A stretch of 64,000 nt of DNA from the NCBI GenBank assembly GCA_029959085.1, contig JARWIR010000023.1, forward strand, positions 8,073,860 through 8,137,859, given 5' to 3'. The notes beneath the pieces were generated by a model. That model made no database searches and was not told the origin of the DNA. It saw only the letters and a list, made by a program, of their open reading frames with translations. This stretch comes from Nemophila menziesii (Eukaryota > Streptophyta > Magnoliopsida > Boraginales > Hydrophyllaceae). How positions within the stretch are numbered: position 1 is the stretch's first letter; each line of letters begins with the position of its first letter. Positions 47,610 through 59,976 of the stretch are shown here, in pieces. The translations under genes were made by a program, and so were the position numbers.

Positions 47610-48430
47610 ACAGTAAAACTTATATAAAAACTCATTTCGGTTGCATTTTTTTCATAAATCAAAAGTATAAATTTAAAGGAAGAGAAAAAGTTCCTTGGAG
47701 CAGCATAAGATTTTCGACATCGCCGTCTTCTCTTAAGAATAGAAGGTATCAAGAACTTTTATCAGCTATGCTTAAATCAGGTACCCCGGATTCCTCCCTT
47801 CTTTCATATTTCCCACTTATTAAGTTGTAATAACTATGAAATATACAATCCTAAGGGAAAACAAAAGTAGGAGATATTAAGGAAGTGTTACAATTAAGAA
47901 AGAAAGTTTATGCGGTTTACTGGGTGAAACTCTAGATTTCTAGTCCACTGAACAATTTCAGTGTAGATGCTCGTTCTTGCTCTGTTATGGATTTCCTGAC
48001 AATTTGGGTTAGTGGATTTGGCTGAAATATTATCACAATAGGGAAGATATCTCATCAATTGCCACCCCACCAATAGCCCTCCCAACAAGTCTTTTTCTCT
48101 ATATGTGATATTTATGGATAAGTGTTAATGTATTTTATCCATAAATTTAATCATTAAATTAGTATTATAGCTTGAATTTGAGCTAGATTTAAACTAATTA
48201 CTCTTTACTTTTACATATTTACTTGATAATTAAAAAATATTAACATAGAGATAATGCTTCTTTATTTGGAAGGGTTTAATAATGATTTTTTTTATATTTT
48301 GCACACAGGCAAAAACTCATGTCAAGAATAATATCATTACTGAACAAAAAAAACAAAACGAATAAGATCGTTGGCCATGACATTTCAGTTAACCATGAAG
48401 GTTTAATAATTTTCATGGTAAGATTTAGTT
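47610..48430 (+). pseudogene. Extra diverged copy of the plus-strand module
   Basis: Homology to 24225 onward starts at the TATATAAAA box (47621). It covers the leader, the ATGCTTAAATCAG|GTACCC segment (about 47780), the RKKVYAVYW exon, and the 109-nt exon at 48309-48417, which is shifted by one base. The minus-strand half of the module is absent. It is more diverged than the two copies at 56057-59060. Confidence 0.7.
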
Positions 48431-48545
48431 TGTAGTTTACTTTTACGGTTATATACTGTTAAGTGGATGTATTTAGAATTGTTGGGTGGTTAATTCATGG
48501 TGTTATGTATTTAATATTGATTTACTGTGTGCGCTTTTTACTAGA

Positions 48546-48880
48546 TCATTTATCGATAATAAAATCCAGGTCGGCTGGTTTTTGAAGCAGAATAGGTGAA
48601 ATCCTCTCCTGGATTGATTAAGCCTCAAAGCACGAAGCGCATTAGCAGCAAATCTCAGCGCATAACATAAACTAGGTGAACTTCCGAACACCTTTAGCCA
48701 AAGCATTTTGTAATTCCTCAAGCTTCTTCCTAGAATAACGCCTCCATTAGTGGTCATGGTGAGTAATTTTCTGCGCATAATGAATAGCCTTTCATCAACT
48801 GCATCACCTTCTCGTACGATAAAACTATCTTTAGTGTAAAGTGAATGGTTCCACATAAAAATCGTTGACCATGTCATTTC
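48546..48880 (-). pseudogene. Cyclic nucleotide-gated channel (CNGC) C-terminal fragment
   Basis: Minus strand: LYTKDSFIVREGDAVDERLF then IMRRKLLTMTTNGG, the start of the cyclic-nucleotide-binding domain of plant CNGCs. It passes directly to YSRKKLEELQNALAKG-like sequence, then ALRFAANALRALRLNQSR, and in another frame to ISPILLQKPADLDFIIDK and TGA, the usual CNGC C-terminus. The rest of the binding domain is deleted and at least two frame changes are present. It has no intron between the parts, and no membrane domain is nearby. Non-functional. Confidence 0.85.
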
Positions 48881-50120
48881 ATAATTTACATGGTAAGATC
48901 TACTTCCTACCTTACTGATATATATATATATATATATATATCAATTGCTTACATACTCTATTTATGATATTATGAAGTTACTAATTAATTGCTTTGTTTC
49001 ACAAATAGAATCTCTAAAGGAGTCACTTGCTGTTCACATGCACAAATCCTTCTCCGGCTTAATTCAACTAAAAACTTTGTTGCTTACTTATCAGACTTTC
49101 CTGCAGAATTTGGGTATGTCCATTTTTTACAACATGTTTCATTTGCATTTTGCTTTTTGCATTTGCAGGCCACCCGACTTTGAACATTTTTTTAACCATA
49201 TTAAAAAATATATGTTTTATTTTGTAGGCTATTTGGTATAATAGGGGATTATAGTGTAAATAATAAAAAAAATTAATGTCAAGGCATGTAGTGTAACTTT
49301 GCGTAATATAGGGACCTATAAAAACAATTCTTTTGCTGGTGAAATCCTATTTTAGGATTTGTGTTTTTGTGTTTTTGTATTTTAGTAAGTCCTTTTGTTA
49401 TTAGTGAAGCATGAATTTAAGTGTAGCCTCTCCGCAAATAAATTCCTATAGGGGTAAAGGAAGAGTTTGAAAACGAGAATTTGTAAAAGTGGTAGAACGA
49501 TGACAATTCAGGAATAACCAAACTACATATCTTGCTTCTTTAATTATTAAATTTATGAAGACTGTCTAAATTTTTATATAAATTAGGGCTAAGAAGGTGT
49601 GTTAATTGGAAAAGAACAAGAGGATTCATATGCCGATCTGAGCAAAGAAGATGCGTGAGGAGGACACTATCATTTGCAAATAGTGTGTCTTGAGACCATC
49701 TTTTTTTGGTCAAATATTAGTATTAGATTGATAGTTCTAGTGGTTAGAGAAGCATTGACTCAATGGTTCTCAAATATGCTCATTATTATGTAACAATATA
49801 TAAGATTGGATTTGGTCATCTTTTAATTCCGAGTGAAACATAACTTCTACATTTGAGCCACATTATCTAAGACCCACTTATTTGTAATATCAAAACTATT
49901 TAGTTTTGAACTTCTGAGTGAAATTATTCATTCATTTCCTTTAAATTTAAATGTAAACGGGTTTAATTCACAGGGTTGAATTATTTTGATGCTAAACTAA
50001 ATTCGACCCTTGTGATTATTATAGAAATAAAAAGTTGCAATGTCGGTATATGATTTTAGGTAAATTTTTCTAGACATTATGGAGTAATCCGTGATTTGAA
50101 GTAAACTCTACTTAACGGGA
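48881..50120. other. Unassigned sequence in the unit 2-only segment
   Basis: Contains a (TA)n tract (48918-48942). A possible plus-strand exon lies at about 49009-49112 (ACAAATAG acceptor, GTATGT donor; one frame reads NFVAYLSDFPAEFG). The rest is AT-rich spacer. No product recognised. Confidence 0.4.
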
Positions 50121-50124
50121 ACGG

Positions 50125-50280
50125 GTAGCAAATATATGTGCGGATTTGCTAGCTAAGAGAGGTACGGAGATTGTTGGGGAACCATGCGTGTATGCAGATC
50201 CTCCAGAGTACCTAAAGAGCAGCTTAACGAGAGATAGGAGTCGTTGCGCAATTCATAGACTAGTTGTAGTTCTCCCGTAA
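50125..50280 (+). pseudogene. LINE 3: RNase H C-terminal fragment
   Basis: An open run reads VANICADLLAKRGTEIVGEP and then DPPEYLKSSLTRDRS to a stop, the closing part of the RNase H domain of plant LINEs (N..AD.LAK.G). Nothing of the rest of this LINE is seen upstream. Confidence 0.7.
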
Positions 50281-50412
50281 AGGTTTAGTTAGTTGTTACT
50301 AATTTCGGCTTTAAAGCATCATATGTATGCAAAAGAAGAAGAAGTTAGAGGACTATTAAAAACCCCAAAACTCTTAAAATGACAAGTAGGTTGGAATGTA
50401 TTATATGGAAGC

Positions 50413-50416
<4 letters not shown>

Positions 50417-50462
<46 letters not shown>
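50417..50462. repeat. (AT)n microsatellite
   Basis: About 23 uninterrupted AT units. Confidence 0.95.
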
Positions 50463-50465
<3 letters not shown>

Positions 50466-50469
50466 TCAA

Positions 50470-50571
50470 TAATTTGTAATTGTATATTATTTATTGTGAT
50501 TATTTAATGATTTGTAATTGTATATTATTTATTGTGATTATTTAATAATTTGTAATTGTATATTATTTATG
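50470..50571. repeat. 38-bp minisatellite, 2.7 copies
   Basis: Copies start TTTGTAATTGTATATTATTT at 50473, 50511 and 50549, nearly identical to each other. Confidence 0.92.
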
Positions 50572-51220
50572 GATTTATTACCATATACATCTCAAATCTT
50601 ATATTAATATCTCTTTTCCATATTTACTTATTTATTATATTGTCCATAAAAGTCCTAAAACAAGAAAATTATACTTATTATACCCCTCTTTTAATTTTAA
50701 TTAGTCCTCTGCAAACCACCATTGTCCTCACCTACGGCTTCTCCTACAGTTTCGCCACCATCTGAATCCTTTCTCTTCTACGCCTGCTCTACTCTATGTT
50801 GTTTATAGAGACTTCTCTCTCCTTTTTTGGTGCTGATACATATGGATAATGTACAATTTTGTATCAGCCGTAGTACTTAGTACTTCTTGTTGGGATGTGA
50901 AATTAGGGTTATTGTTTGCCGTACATCAACTTTTTTTATAATGAATTTTTACTGGATAATAGTGATGTGGATATGTAATATCTGTGTTTAGCTTAGCTGA
51001 ACATATGCTGATATTTCTGGCTCTTTGAATGTTTATGGGTTATGTTTTGCATAGGTTGTAATGAAGACAAACTTTCCTGGTAAGTCAAACTTTGAAGGCA
51101 CGGAGTCAACAAGCACTTTCTGCATTTCGTGGGATCACAATAGATTCAACTACATATTTTGAATTTTATAGCATAGAAATAAATAAAAAAATGCAGGCAC
51201 TTGTTTGCAATTTTTTCAAA

Positions 51221-51787
51221 ATTCTGCAGAAAAATTTAGCAAAGAGCCATGTGTTAGGTGAATAAATGGAGGACTAAACGATAATATTTTTGGCCAAATT
51301 TTTTCCCAGGAGTAGAACATATATTCCAGTTTTTGTATGTTGTTTCGGACTAGAAGAACCCGCTCGTTACCATCTCGTTAGATGCCCCGATAGATGTTTC
51401 AAATAGCTTAAAAAATAAAAATTCTGCAGAAAAACTTAGTATAGTGTCATGTTTGGGTGATTAAATGGAGGACTAAATGATGATATTTTTTGTCATTTTT
51501 TTCTAGGAGTAAAACATATATTCTAGTTTCGTATGTTGTTTCGGACCAGAGGAACCAGCTAGTTAGATGCCACAATAGATGTCTCAAAAACGCTAAAAAA
51601 TGAAATTCTGCAAAAAAGCTTAACATATAGTCATGTTTGGGTGATTAAATGGAGGACTAAACGATGATATTTTTAGCCATTTTTTTTTCCGGGAGTAAAA
51701 CATATATTCTAGTTTCGCATGTCGTTTCGTACTAGAGGAACCAGCTCGTTAGATGCCCCAATAGATGTCTCAAAAACACTAAAAAAA
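51221..51787. repeat. ~190-bp tandem repeat, three copies
   Basis: Units begin ATTCTGCAGAAAAA-like at 51221, 51421 and 51605 and share GGAGGACTAAA, AACATATATTC and GTTAGATGCC segments. The monomer length is in the range common for plant satellites. The copies are visibly diverged. Confidence 0.85.
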
Positions 51788-52085
51788 TTGGTGGAATTTT
51801 TCCCACCAAACAATATAAACCCCCAATTATAAAATGGTGGGATTTTTTCCACCAAACGAAAAACATAAACTTCCAAAACAACATAAACCCCGATTTTTCA
51901 CACCAAATAACAATATAAAAATTTGGTGAGAAGTTTGTTCGGTGGGAAAAAATTTGACATGATATTTTTTGGTGGAAAAAATTCTTTGGAAATTTTTTGG
52001 TGGGAAAAAAAAATTGGCCAGAAAATTTTGGCCGAAATTTTTTTGGCGGGAAAAATTGCTTAGGAATTTTTTTGGTAGGAAAATT
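51788..52085. repeat. TGGTGGGAAAA motif array with hairpins
   Basis: Two hairpins (TTGGTGG/CCACCAA at 51788-51809; TGGTGG/CCACCA at 51835-51854) are followed by at least five direct, degenerate copies of TTGGTGGGAAAAAATT between about 51935 and 52080. Confidence 0.75.
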
Positions 52086-52711
52086 CAGTGAGATGAAACT
52101 AATTCAATGGTATTATTATCTATTATGTCATTTATATTATACATAACTTTTAAGGTCAATATCAACCCCTTCTAGGATGGTATTGGTAATTGCCTCATTA
52201 TTTAATAATTCGTAATTATTTATTATTTATTTTTATTGTAATAATTTTAGTAACAAATTTTCTTTGCATTATAAAATAAGAATTAAATCTACTTTAAAAT
52301 TTATAGAAGTTGAAGTGATTATATATGAGTTGTTGAGTTTAAATGATAATTTTAATAAATAATTGATTTTTTTAATAACCAAATATTTAGAAATTGGCTA
52401 TACATACACTTGATCACTATACAAAGGGTGCAAAATAATTTTTTTTAGAAATTAGACGTATACTGTGTTTGAAGCAACTCTGATGGTAGAAAGAAGATTT
52501 TGTGTAAGGAACAATATAAAGAGGTAAGTAATTTTAACATTTCATTAAATGTATAATTTATTAGTTTATTTATATAAAATGAGCTAGTATGAAAGATTTG
52601 ATATTTAAATATAACAATATATCATTAGGTTAATTATGTACGGCCTATAATGTAAGTATTTATTATTCATATATGTAAAAATTATATAATATAATTATAA
52701 TAACAACATAA
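52086..52711. other. AT-rich spacer before the unit 2 NUMT
   Basis: From 52315 on it matches 19696-20099. No gene seen. Confidence 0.6.
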
Positions 52712-54055
52712 GAATATTATATCCTTACTCTTTATTCCCATCTTCGCCCAGGCTAACAAGGCTTTACTTATTCAGGCGGGAGTGGAGCCTCGAAAAGCAA
52801 TGTTGAGAGGAAGATCCTTGGCCTCTCTTCATTCTCTACAGGGTTCTAAATCTTTCTTGAACATAGGTGACAACGAGCGAGGTAGATATGGAAGAGATCA
52901 AACATGGGAATAAGAAGCAAGCTCGCCTTCCTTTTTGATCATTTTGATAGAGGGGGATGAAGAAAGTGGACAAAACAAACTCGAATTTATTGATAGCGGA
53001 AAAAAATCATATTAAAAGCGCTCCTAACCCAACCCTTCCTTCTTAGAGCTGTGTATTGTAAGTGATTAGAACCTTCCCGGAGCGAGCCTCCCATATAGGC
53101 AAGTGAAGTTGGTGAGTCATATGATGGTTAACTATCTCATGCGGGTCGGAGAGGACTCAGTTGTTACTGGTAGTTAGTACCCATATGGTTTCGGGGTGGA
53201 CCGTTTCAATCTTTTTTATTATATACGCTTAGCGAAAAGAATGTTTTTTGATACACCTAGGACATGGATTCTATATAAACCGATGGATCATGACAAGTCG
53301 TTACTACTAGAAATTACTGCCTCTTTCATTGCTTCATTCTTTCCATATCATTCTCCTTTGTTCTAAGTTACTCATCAAATGGCACTCACTTCATATATTT
53401 AAGTTCGATCATTGGTCTGACTGGACGGAATATTGGCTAATGAACTCTTTTTCCTCCTATAGTCTTGATCTCCCATGAAAGGAGCAAGCAAGAAAATTAA
53501 AGCGTTAGCGCACTCCAGCAAGAAAAGAAGGACAATATAGGAACGACTTCTAAGATAGAATAACAATAATGAGAATAACCCTAGACTAGACCTATTCTGA
53601 TTCTTAATTATCCGTCGCTACGCTGTTCCCAAGGACTAGCAAAATCGAAATAGCGAAATTATTGGGTCATCTCAATGGGTTCAGAAACCACAACAATTAT
53701 TACAAGCTTAGCTAGCGCTATACTTGTAGTTGGAGATACCACAGTAACATGGCTTTGGGGTGGTTTCTCCATGGACAATGCCACCTAAAATCGTTTTTTT
53801 AGTCTTCATCATTTACTCCCCTTTATTTTAGTAGGTGCCAATCTTTTTCATCTGGCCGCATTACATCAATATGGATCAAATAATCCATTGGGTATACATT
53901 CAGAGATGGATGAAATAGCTTCTTACCCTTATATTTATGTAAATGATCTAGTAAGTTTGGAAGATTTTGCTATCTTTTTTTCCATTTTTGGTTTTTATGT
54001 TCCTAATGTTTTGGGGCATCCCGACAATTATATACCTGCTAAACCGATATGGAAA
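52712..54055 (+). other. NUMT: nad2 and cob, unit 2 copy
   Basis: Same insertion as 20100-21440. Domain V lies at 53114-53147 and nad2 exon 5 at about 53211-53402, with the same premature stop. The cob fragment starts at about 53675. Here cob keeps the seven-T run, so the frame shift of unit 1 is absent, but a TAA replaces the Leu codon in the NATLNRF segment. Confidence 0.88.
53675..54040 (+). pseudogene. cob: cob fragment (NUMT, unit 2)
   Basis: [30 protein letters not shown], a stop, [20 protein letters not shown] and on to GHPDNYIPAKP. One nonsense change, otherwise in frame. Both gene ends are absent. Confidence 0.92.
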
Positions 54056-54263
54056 ATAACTAATTATAAGGGATAATTTCAATTAATTACAATTATTTCA
54101 AATTCTACTCACAGATTAGGAAGGAGGATCATACTTTAAAAGATTAATTTTCAATTAAACATTCTGACATATTTACCTTCACAATTATCCTTGATGTCAT
54201 TTTTATATTATATAATAATTAATATAATATTTATTTATTTATTTTAATTATATTTTAAAGTCC

Positions 54264-54463
54264 GACCACCTCTACCATCCACTACCTCCACCACCACCTC
54301 TGGCATTTCACCACCGACTACTACCACCAACTAATACATTCTCCATCAACCACCACCACAACCATCACCCATAACCCCACTACACAACCACTACCTCATG
54401 CATCGACCACTCCCACCCTCATTACTACCACCATCTTATGCATCCACCACCACCACCACCGAT
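54264..54463 (+). repeat. CCA/ACC-rich tract (unit 2)
   Basis: Counterpart of 21651-21846, with one extra CCA unit near the right end. Confidence 0.8.
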
Positions 54464-54827
54464 CTTTCTGTAAATTTGACCTCAAAATGTGGGTAACCTG
54501 ATAGTCATTGAAAAAATTGGGAAACTTCTTAAGATATCGATCCTCTTCTAAAAAATTGAGCAGAGTTTCCACAAGAAAAAGGGAAAAATATGGATACACG
54601 ACGAAAATTTATAGATGCACTAAAACATTTCACGACCATGTCAGAGAAATAATCGGTGAAAGTTCATTTTATTTATCGGAAATCCTAAAGACACAGATAT
54701 CACTTCAAGAAATCAAGTACATGCGACCTTGTTTGACTACTTGACATCTTTATCTGGTCAAGGAAAAACACTTTGCATGTATTAGAAGATATTTGCGAAT
54801 GTGGTGACATTTAGGGCGATAATTTTG

Positions 54828-54952
54828 CTCCGAGATAACCGATAAAGATATCAAAGATGCAATATTTGGTATTAAGTCCCCATCACCCGACAATTTTATC
54901 CAAATTCTTCATCAAGTCTTGGAATGTAGTAGGTGAAGAGTTGACCATATAA
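54828..54952 (+). pseudogene. LINE RT N-terminal fragment (unit 2)
   Basis: Counterpart of 22214-22338; EITDKDIKDAIFGIKSPSPD is kept, then the frame is lost at an indel. Confidence 0.55.
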
Positions 54953-54982
54953 ATAAGTAAATTTTTCATATAAGACTTTCTC

Positions 54983-56464
54983 TTAAAGAAACTTATCTAT
55001 TATATCATTAACAGACTTCTCCTTCTCTCCAATCACAGAGAGTTGTTCTTCCAAAGTCTCATTAACAAAATTATTTACTTCTTCTTTGTCACCTTCACCT
55101 TCAGTTACATTAACATCAGGCGTGTTTTGATATTTGCAAACAACCTGAAAAGGTAAAAGAAATATACAATCAAATATATGTAAATTAAAGGGGTGGTTTG
55201 TCAATCAACTGAAATGTTAAGGGCTAAACTGTCAAATGACTGTATACCTTTATTGTTTCTTCTTCAACTATCTTTTCTTCCATGCTTTTCCCATAATGTC
55301 TTTCACCATTCTTTTCTTCCACGCTTTTCATATCAGGCCTTTCATCACAGGTCTTTCCTCCTTCTTCCAAACCAACATTACATACCTTTTTTAGTTCTTT
55401 CTCAACAACTACTTTCTCTACAGTCTATGAAACTAAAGTATTTACTTCGTCGTTCTCACCTTCAGTTACATTAACATCAGTTGTGTTTTGATCTTCACAA
55501 ACAACCTATAAAGTTAAAATAAATATATAGTCAAATATATGTAAATTAGGGGTTAAATTGTCAATCAACTAAAATGTTAAGGGCTAAATTGTCAAATGAT
55601 TGTGTACCTTAACTGTTTCCTCTTCAAATGTCTTTTCTTACACACTTTTCTCACCATGCCTTTCATCACTCTTTTCTTCTACACTTTTTATATTAGGCCT
55701 TTCATCACAGGTTTTAACTACTTCTTTTTTCCCTTCATTACAGTTCTGGACTTCCATCTCATCCAGGCCATTATTGGTATGAACTTTATCTTCTTCTCGT
55801 TGCTGAACTATTTCCTCAACCTTATTTCCAAGTTAATAACAAAGGCATGAAATAAGGAGTTTGAATTTCGTGGTTTTCATGTATTACTGGTTTACTAACA
55901 ACAAACATGTCAACAGTTACGTTGTTCTCTCCAATGCTACACATCTCCATACATTTATCCTTGCAATCTAAACAAACTAGACCATCAGGTAGTTTTTTCC
56001 CCAATTTCAAATAGTTTTACTCCAAGTTACCTTTTATCCCTAACTTCGAAACAGACTTCTTAAGTACAGGTATACTAAATTTATCATATTCAGAACCATC
56101 TACATACTCAATCTTTAAATCATGGTAATTGCTCATGTCTTCATTAAATATCCCACAAAAGAGAATCCTCAGTGCAAATTTCTTTGTTACACGATCAATT
56201 TCGAATAAATTAGTTACCCATTACGTTAGGAACCAATTAATGGAAAAATAATTATCAAAGATGGATACACTATCAATATGGTAACCAAATCCCGTAAAAT
56301 ATACTCCTATTACTAACTAAATCCCGCCCTTCACGCGTGATATCTAAAAATGTAATAAATATACTCGTAAACCCTACATTTACAGATTAAAAGATTTTAA
56401 CTTACAAGCAAAAATTTAGGGGTAGTAAATAAACACACTTACTCCATAACGTAAACGGCGCCAT
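54983..56464 (-). pseudogene. MULE-type PB1-like gene, unit 2
   Basis: Same exons and the same three stops as 22369-23852. The start MAPFTLW is at 56464. The acidic exons again carry DVNVTEGE, CDERP and VEEE repeats. Confidence 0.6.
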
Positions 56465-56591
56465 TGATTATATTTTAAGCTAAAGTATATCGGCTTATGC
56501 AATCTGGGTTCTTCGTCTTCTTGTTCTTCCCCAAACCAAACCCTCCCTTGTCTTTTGATTTTGTTTTAATTTTTTTGTTTTGTTTTTTGTG

Positions 56592-56853
56592 TATATAGGG
56601 TAGGAATTTTAGAATTACCTATTTTGCCCTTTTAAAAATATGGGGTTAAGATAATTAATTAAATAAAACGGATGAAGAATAAAAAAATAATAAAAATGCT
56701 CTTAACGGTGATTTTGGACGGAAAACGTTAGTAACGACCACGAGTCACGAAAAGAAAAGTTAAGGGTATCAAGTAGAATTAGACAATGGGGCAACTTGTT
56801 AATCGCATAAAAAATTATGAGCAAACGGGGTATTTCCTCAAACTTATATAAAA
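56592..56853. promoter_or_regulatory. Divergent promoter, module copy 1 (unit 2)
   Basis: TATATA facing left (56592-56597) and TATATAAAA facing right (56845-56853), spaced as in unit 1. Confidence 0.55.
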
Positions 56854-56946
56854 CCCTCATTTCGGTTACCTTTTCTTCATAAATCAAAAGTAAGACAAAA
56901 AGTTCCTTGGAGCACCGTAAGATATTCGACGATCTCCATCGTCTCA

Positions 56947-57264
56947 GTGATGTTTAAATCAGGTACACTCTCGAATCCTCACTTTTTTCATATTTTCCAC
57001 TTATTAAGTTGTAATAACGATGAAATATACAATCGATCTGCAAAACCTAAGGTAAAAAAAGTAGGAGATATTGAGAAATTGTTACAATTAAGAAAGAAAG
57101 TTTATGCGGTTTGCTGGGTAAAACTCTGGATTTCTAGTCCATTGAACAATTTCAATGTAGATGCTCGCTATGTTATGGATTTCTCTGTTATGGATTTCCT
57201 GCTAAGAGAAATCAGAATTGTATCTTATACAATATATTTGCACCATAGGGGACCATACCGGTGA
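56947..57264 (+). CDS. Unrecognised 105-codon frame downstream of the rightward TATA box
   Basis: Starts MFKSGTLSNPHFFHIFHLLS and continues through KKVGDIEKLLQLRKKVYAVC to a stop. It may be chance read-through of an intron: a CAG|GTACAC donor lies 13 bases after the ATG, and the other module copies (24331, 25840 and 58457) are broken in this frame. Conservation of the TATA box and donors in five copies suggests transcription. The protein itself is doubtful. Confidence 0.25.
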   Translation: MMFKSGTLSNPHFFHIFHLLSCNNDEIYNRSAKPKVKKVGDIEKLLQLRKKVYAVCWVKLWISSPLNNFNVDARYVMDFSVMDFLLREIRIVSYTIYLHHRGPYR

Positions 57265-58101
57265 AGAATGAGTTGGGTTAGTTGGGTTAGTGGATTTGGT
57301 TGAAACATTATCACAATCCGAAGATATCTCATTAACTGCCACCCCACCAATAGTCCTCCCAACCAGTCTTTTTCTCTATATGTGATATTTATGGATAATC
57401 ATTAATGTATTTTATCCATAAATTTAATCATTAAATTGGGATTATAGCTTGAATTTGAGTTAGATTTGAACTAATTACTCTTTACTTTTACATATTTACT
57501 TGATAATTAAAAAATATTAACATAGAAATAATGCTTATTTATTTGGAAGAGATTAATAGAAATAATGCTTCTTAAGTACAGGTATACTGAATTTGTCATA
57601 TTCACAACCATCTACAAACTCAATCTTTAAATCATGGTAATTGCTCGTGTCTTCATCAAATATCATACAGAAGCGAATCCTCAGTGCAAATTTCTCTGTT
57701 AGACGATTAATTTCGAATAAATTAGTTACCCATTACGTTAGGAAACAATTAATGGAAAAATAATTATCAAATATGGATACACTATCAATGTTGTAACCAA
57801 ATCCCGTAAAATATACTCCTATTACTAATTAAATCACGCCCTTCACGCGTGATATCTAAAAATGTAATAAATATACTCGAAAACCCTACATTTACATATT
57901 AAAAGATCTTAACTAACAAGCAAAGATTTAGGGGTAATAAATAAACACACTTACTCCATAACGTAAATGGCGCCATTGATTATCTTTCGAGCTAAAGTAC
58001 ATCGACTTATGCAATCTGGGTTCTTCGTCTTCTTGTTCTTCCCCAAACCAAACCCTCCCTTGTCTTTTGATTTTGTTTTAATTTTTTTGTTTTGTTTTAT
58101 G

Positions 58102-58369
58102 TATATATAGGGTAGGCATTTCAGAATTACCTATTTTGCCCTTTTAAAAATATGGGGTTAAGATAATTAATTAAATAAAACGGATTAAGAATAAAAAAAT
58201 AATAAAAATGCTCTTAACGGTGATTTTGGACGGAAAAATGTTAGTAACGACCAAGTGTCACGAAAAGAAATGTTAAAGGGTATCTAGTAGAATTAAACAA
58301 TGGGGCAACTTGTCAATAGCATTAAAATTTAGGAGCAAAAGGGGTATTTCCTCAAACTTATATAAAACC
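58102..58369. promoter_or_regulatory. Divergent promoter, module copy 2 (unit 2)
   Basis: TATATATAG facing left at 58102 and TATATAAAA facing right at 58361. Confidence 0.5.
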
Positions 58370-59088
58370 CTCATTTCGGTTACCTTTTCTTCATAAATCA
58401 AAAGTAAGAGGAAAAGTTCCTTGGAGCACCTAAGACGATCTCCATCGCCTCAGTGATGTTTAAATCAGGTACACTCTCGAATCCTCACTTTTTTCATATT
58501 TTCCACTTATTAAGTTGTAATAACGATGAAATATACAATCGATCTGTAAAACCTAATGTAAAAAAAAGTAGGAGATATTGAGGAATTGTTACAATTAAGA
58601 TAGAAAGTTTATGCGGTTAGCTGGGTAAAACTCTGGATTTCTAGTCCATTGAACAATTTCAATGTAGATGCTCGCTCTGTTATGGATTTCTCTGTTATGG
58701 ATTTCCTGCTAAGAGAAATCAGAATTGTATCTTATACAATATATTTTCACCATAGGGGACCATACAGGTGAAGAATGAGTTGGGTTAGTTGGGTTAGTTG
58801 ATTTGGTTGAAACATTATCACAATCCGAAGAATCTCATCAACTGCCACCCCACCAATAGCCCTCCCAACCAGTCTTTTTCTCTATATGTGATATTATGGA
58901 TAATCATAATGTATTTTATCCATAAATTTAAACATTAAATTGGGATTATAGCTTGAATTTGAGTTGGATTTGAACTAATTACTCTTTACTTTTACATATT
59001 TACTTAATAATTAAAAAATATTAACATAGAAATAATGCTTATTTACTTGGAAGGGATTAATAGTAATTTTTTTATATTTTGCACACAG

Positions 59089-59196
59089 GCAGAAACTCAT
59101 GCCAAGAACAATATCATTACTGAACAAAAACATTAAACGAATAAGATCATTGGCCGTGACATTTCAGTTAACTATGAAGGTTTAATAATTTTCATG
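59089..59196 (+). other. Putative exon (unit 2 copy, with stop)
   Basis: Same acceptor, donor and length (108 nt) as 26457-26564. A single-base change gives TAA at codon 16 in the frame that is open in unit 1. Confidence 0.35.
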
Positions 59197-59265
59197 GTAA
59201 AATTTAATTGATAGGTCATTTTAAAACAATAAATTTCATAAAGGCCTTTTTTGATATTTTCGTAG

Positions 59266-59272
59266 TATAAAA
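59266..59272 (+). promoter_or_regulatory. TATA box of the orphan gene (unit 2)
   Basis: TATAAAA in the same position as 26634-26640. The leader-exon donor is at 59353/59354. Confidence 0.55.
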
Positions 59273-59976
59273 TTCTCTCGCTTCTTCATATCGTGTACAC
59301 AATTTGGGGATTCATTTGCTGTTTCGACATTAAAAATCGAGGTTATTAACAAGGTAAATTTGGATTCTTATCTTTTCAATACTAAAATATTGTGCATTGT
59401 GTGAATTAGATCTTAATTATTTTATTGAATTTGATAAACAGATTTCTTAGCTTCATTTGTTTCGATATTTTATGAGTAATTTCTCTATATTTGATGATAG
59501 ATCTTGCATTTTACCCCCTTATCTAACGATTTATCGAAGCGCATAGGTTATGTAATTAAGAAAAAATAGATTCTGAAATCTTCAAAGCAAACAAATCTGT
59601 ATTTGATTTTTCATTAATTTTATCGATACTATAATCTATGTCAGTAATCGAAACCAAATTTCAATTAAATAGCGTAATACATTCTTCGATCTTCGAATCC
59701 ATCAAAAGAAAAACTCATATAAAGTGTTATTAAGTTAGAAATCTCTGCTGTTTCATTTTTTTTCAATTGTGAAGTTGTATGATTGATTTAAACATGTTAG
59801 AGTATTCAAATTATTGCTATTTTGCACTTATTTTTGTTTACAGAAACCAAATTTCAGGGAATAATCATTTTGCTACACATCTAGTGGAAAATTCAAGCCA
59901 AAGGAACTTTAGAAACAGTTCATCAGCTCCATTTATTAAATCTATAAGAAGAAGCTCAAGGTTTTCAAATCAAAAA

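Larger units (their letters stand above)
47180..52314. other. 5.1-kb segment present only in unit 2
   Basis: The left edge follows GAATCCTTA and the right edge precedes GTGATTATATATGAG; both edges are joined in unit 1 with a short filler. The segment holds the LINE 2 tail, a plus-strand promoter module, a CNGC pseudogene, a LINE tail and several tandem repeats. Confidence 0.9.
56057..59060. repeat. Tandem duplication of the divergent-promoter module (unit 2)
   Basis: Copies start at 56057 and 57568 (CTTCTTAAGTACAGG). Divergent TATA pairs lie at 56592/56845 and 58102/58361. Confidence 0.9.

Noticed and set aside
50556..50765. 69-codon plus-strand frame
   Set aside because: Starts in the minisatellite and reads through AT-rich spacer with no similarity.
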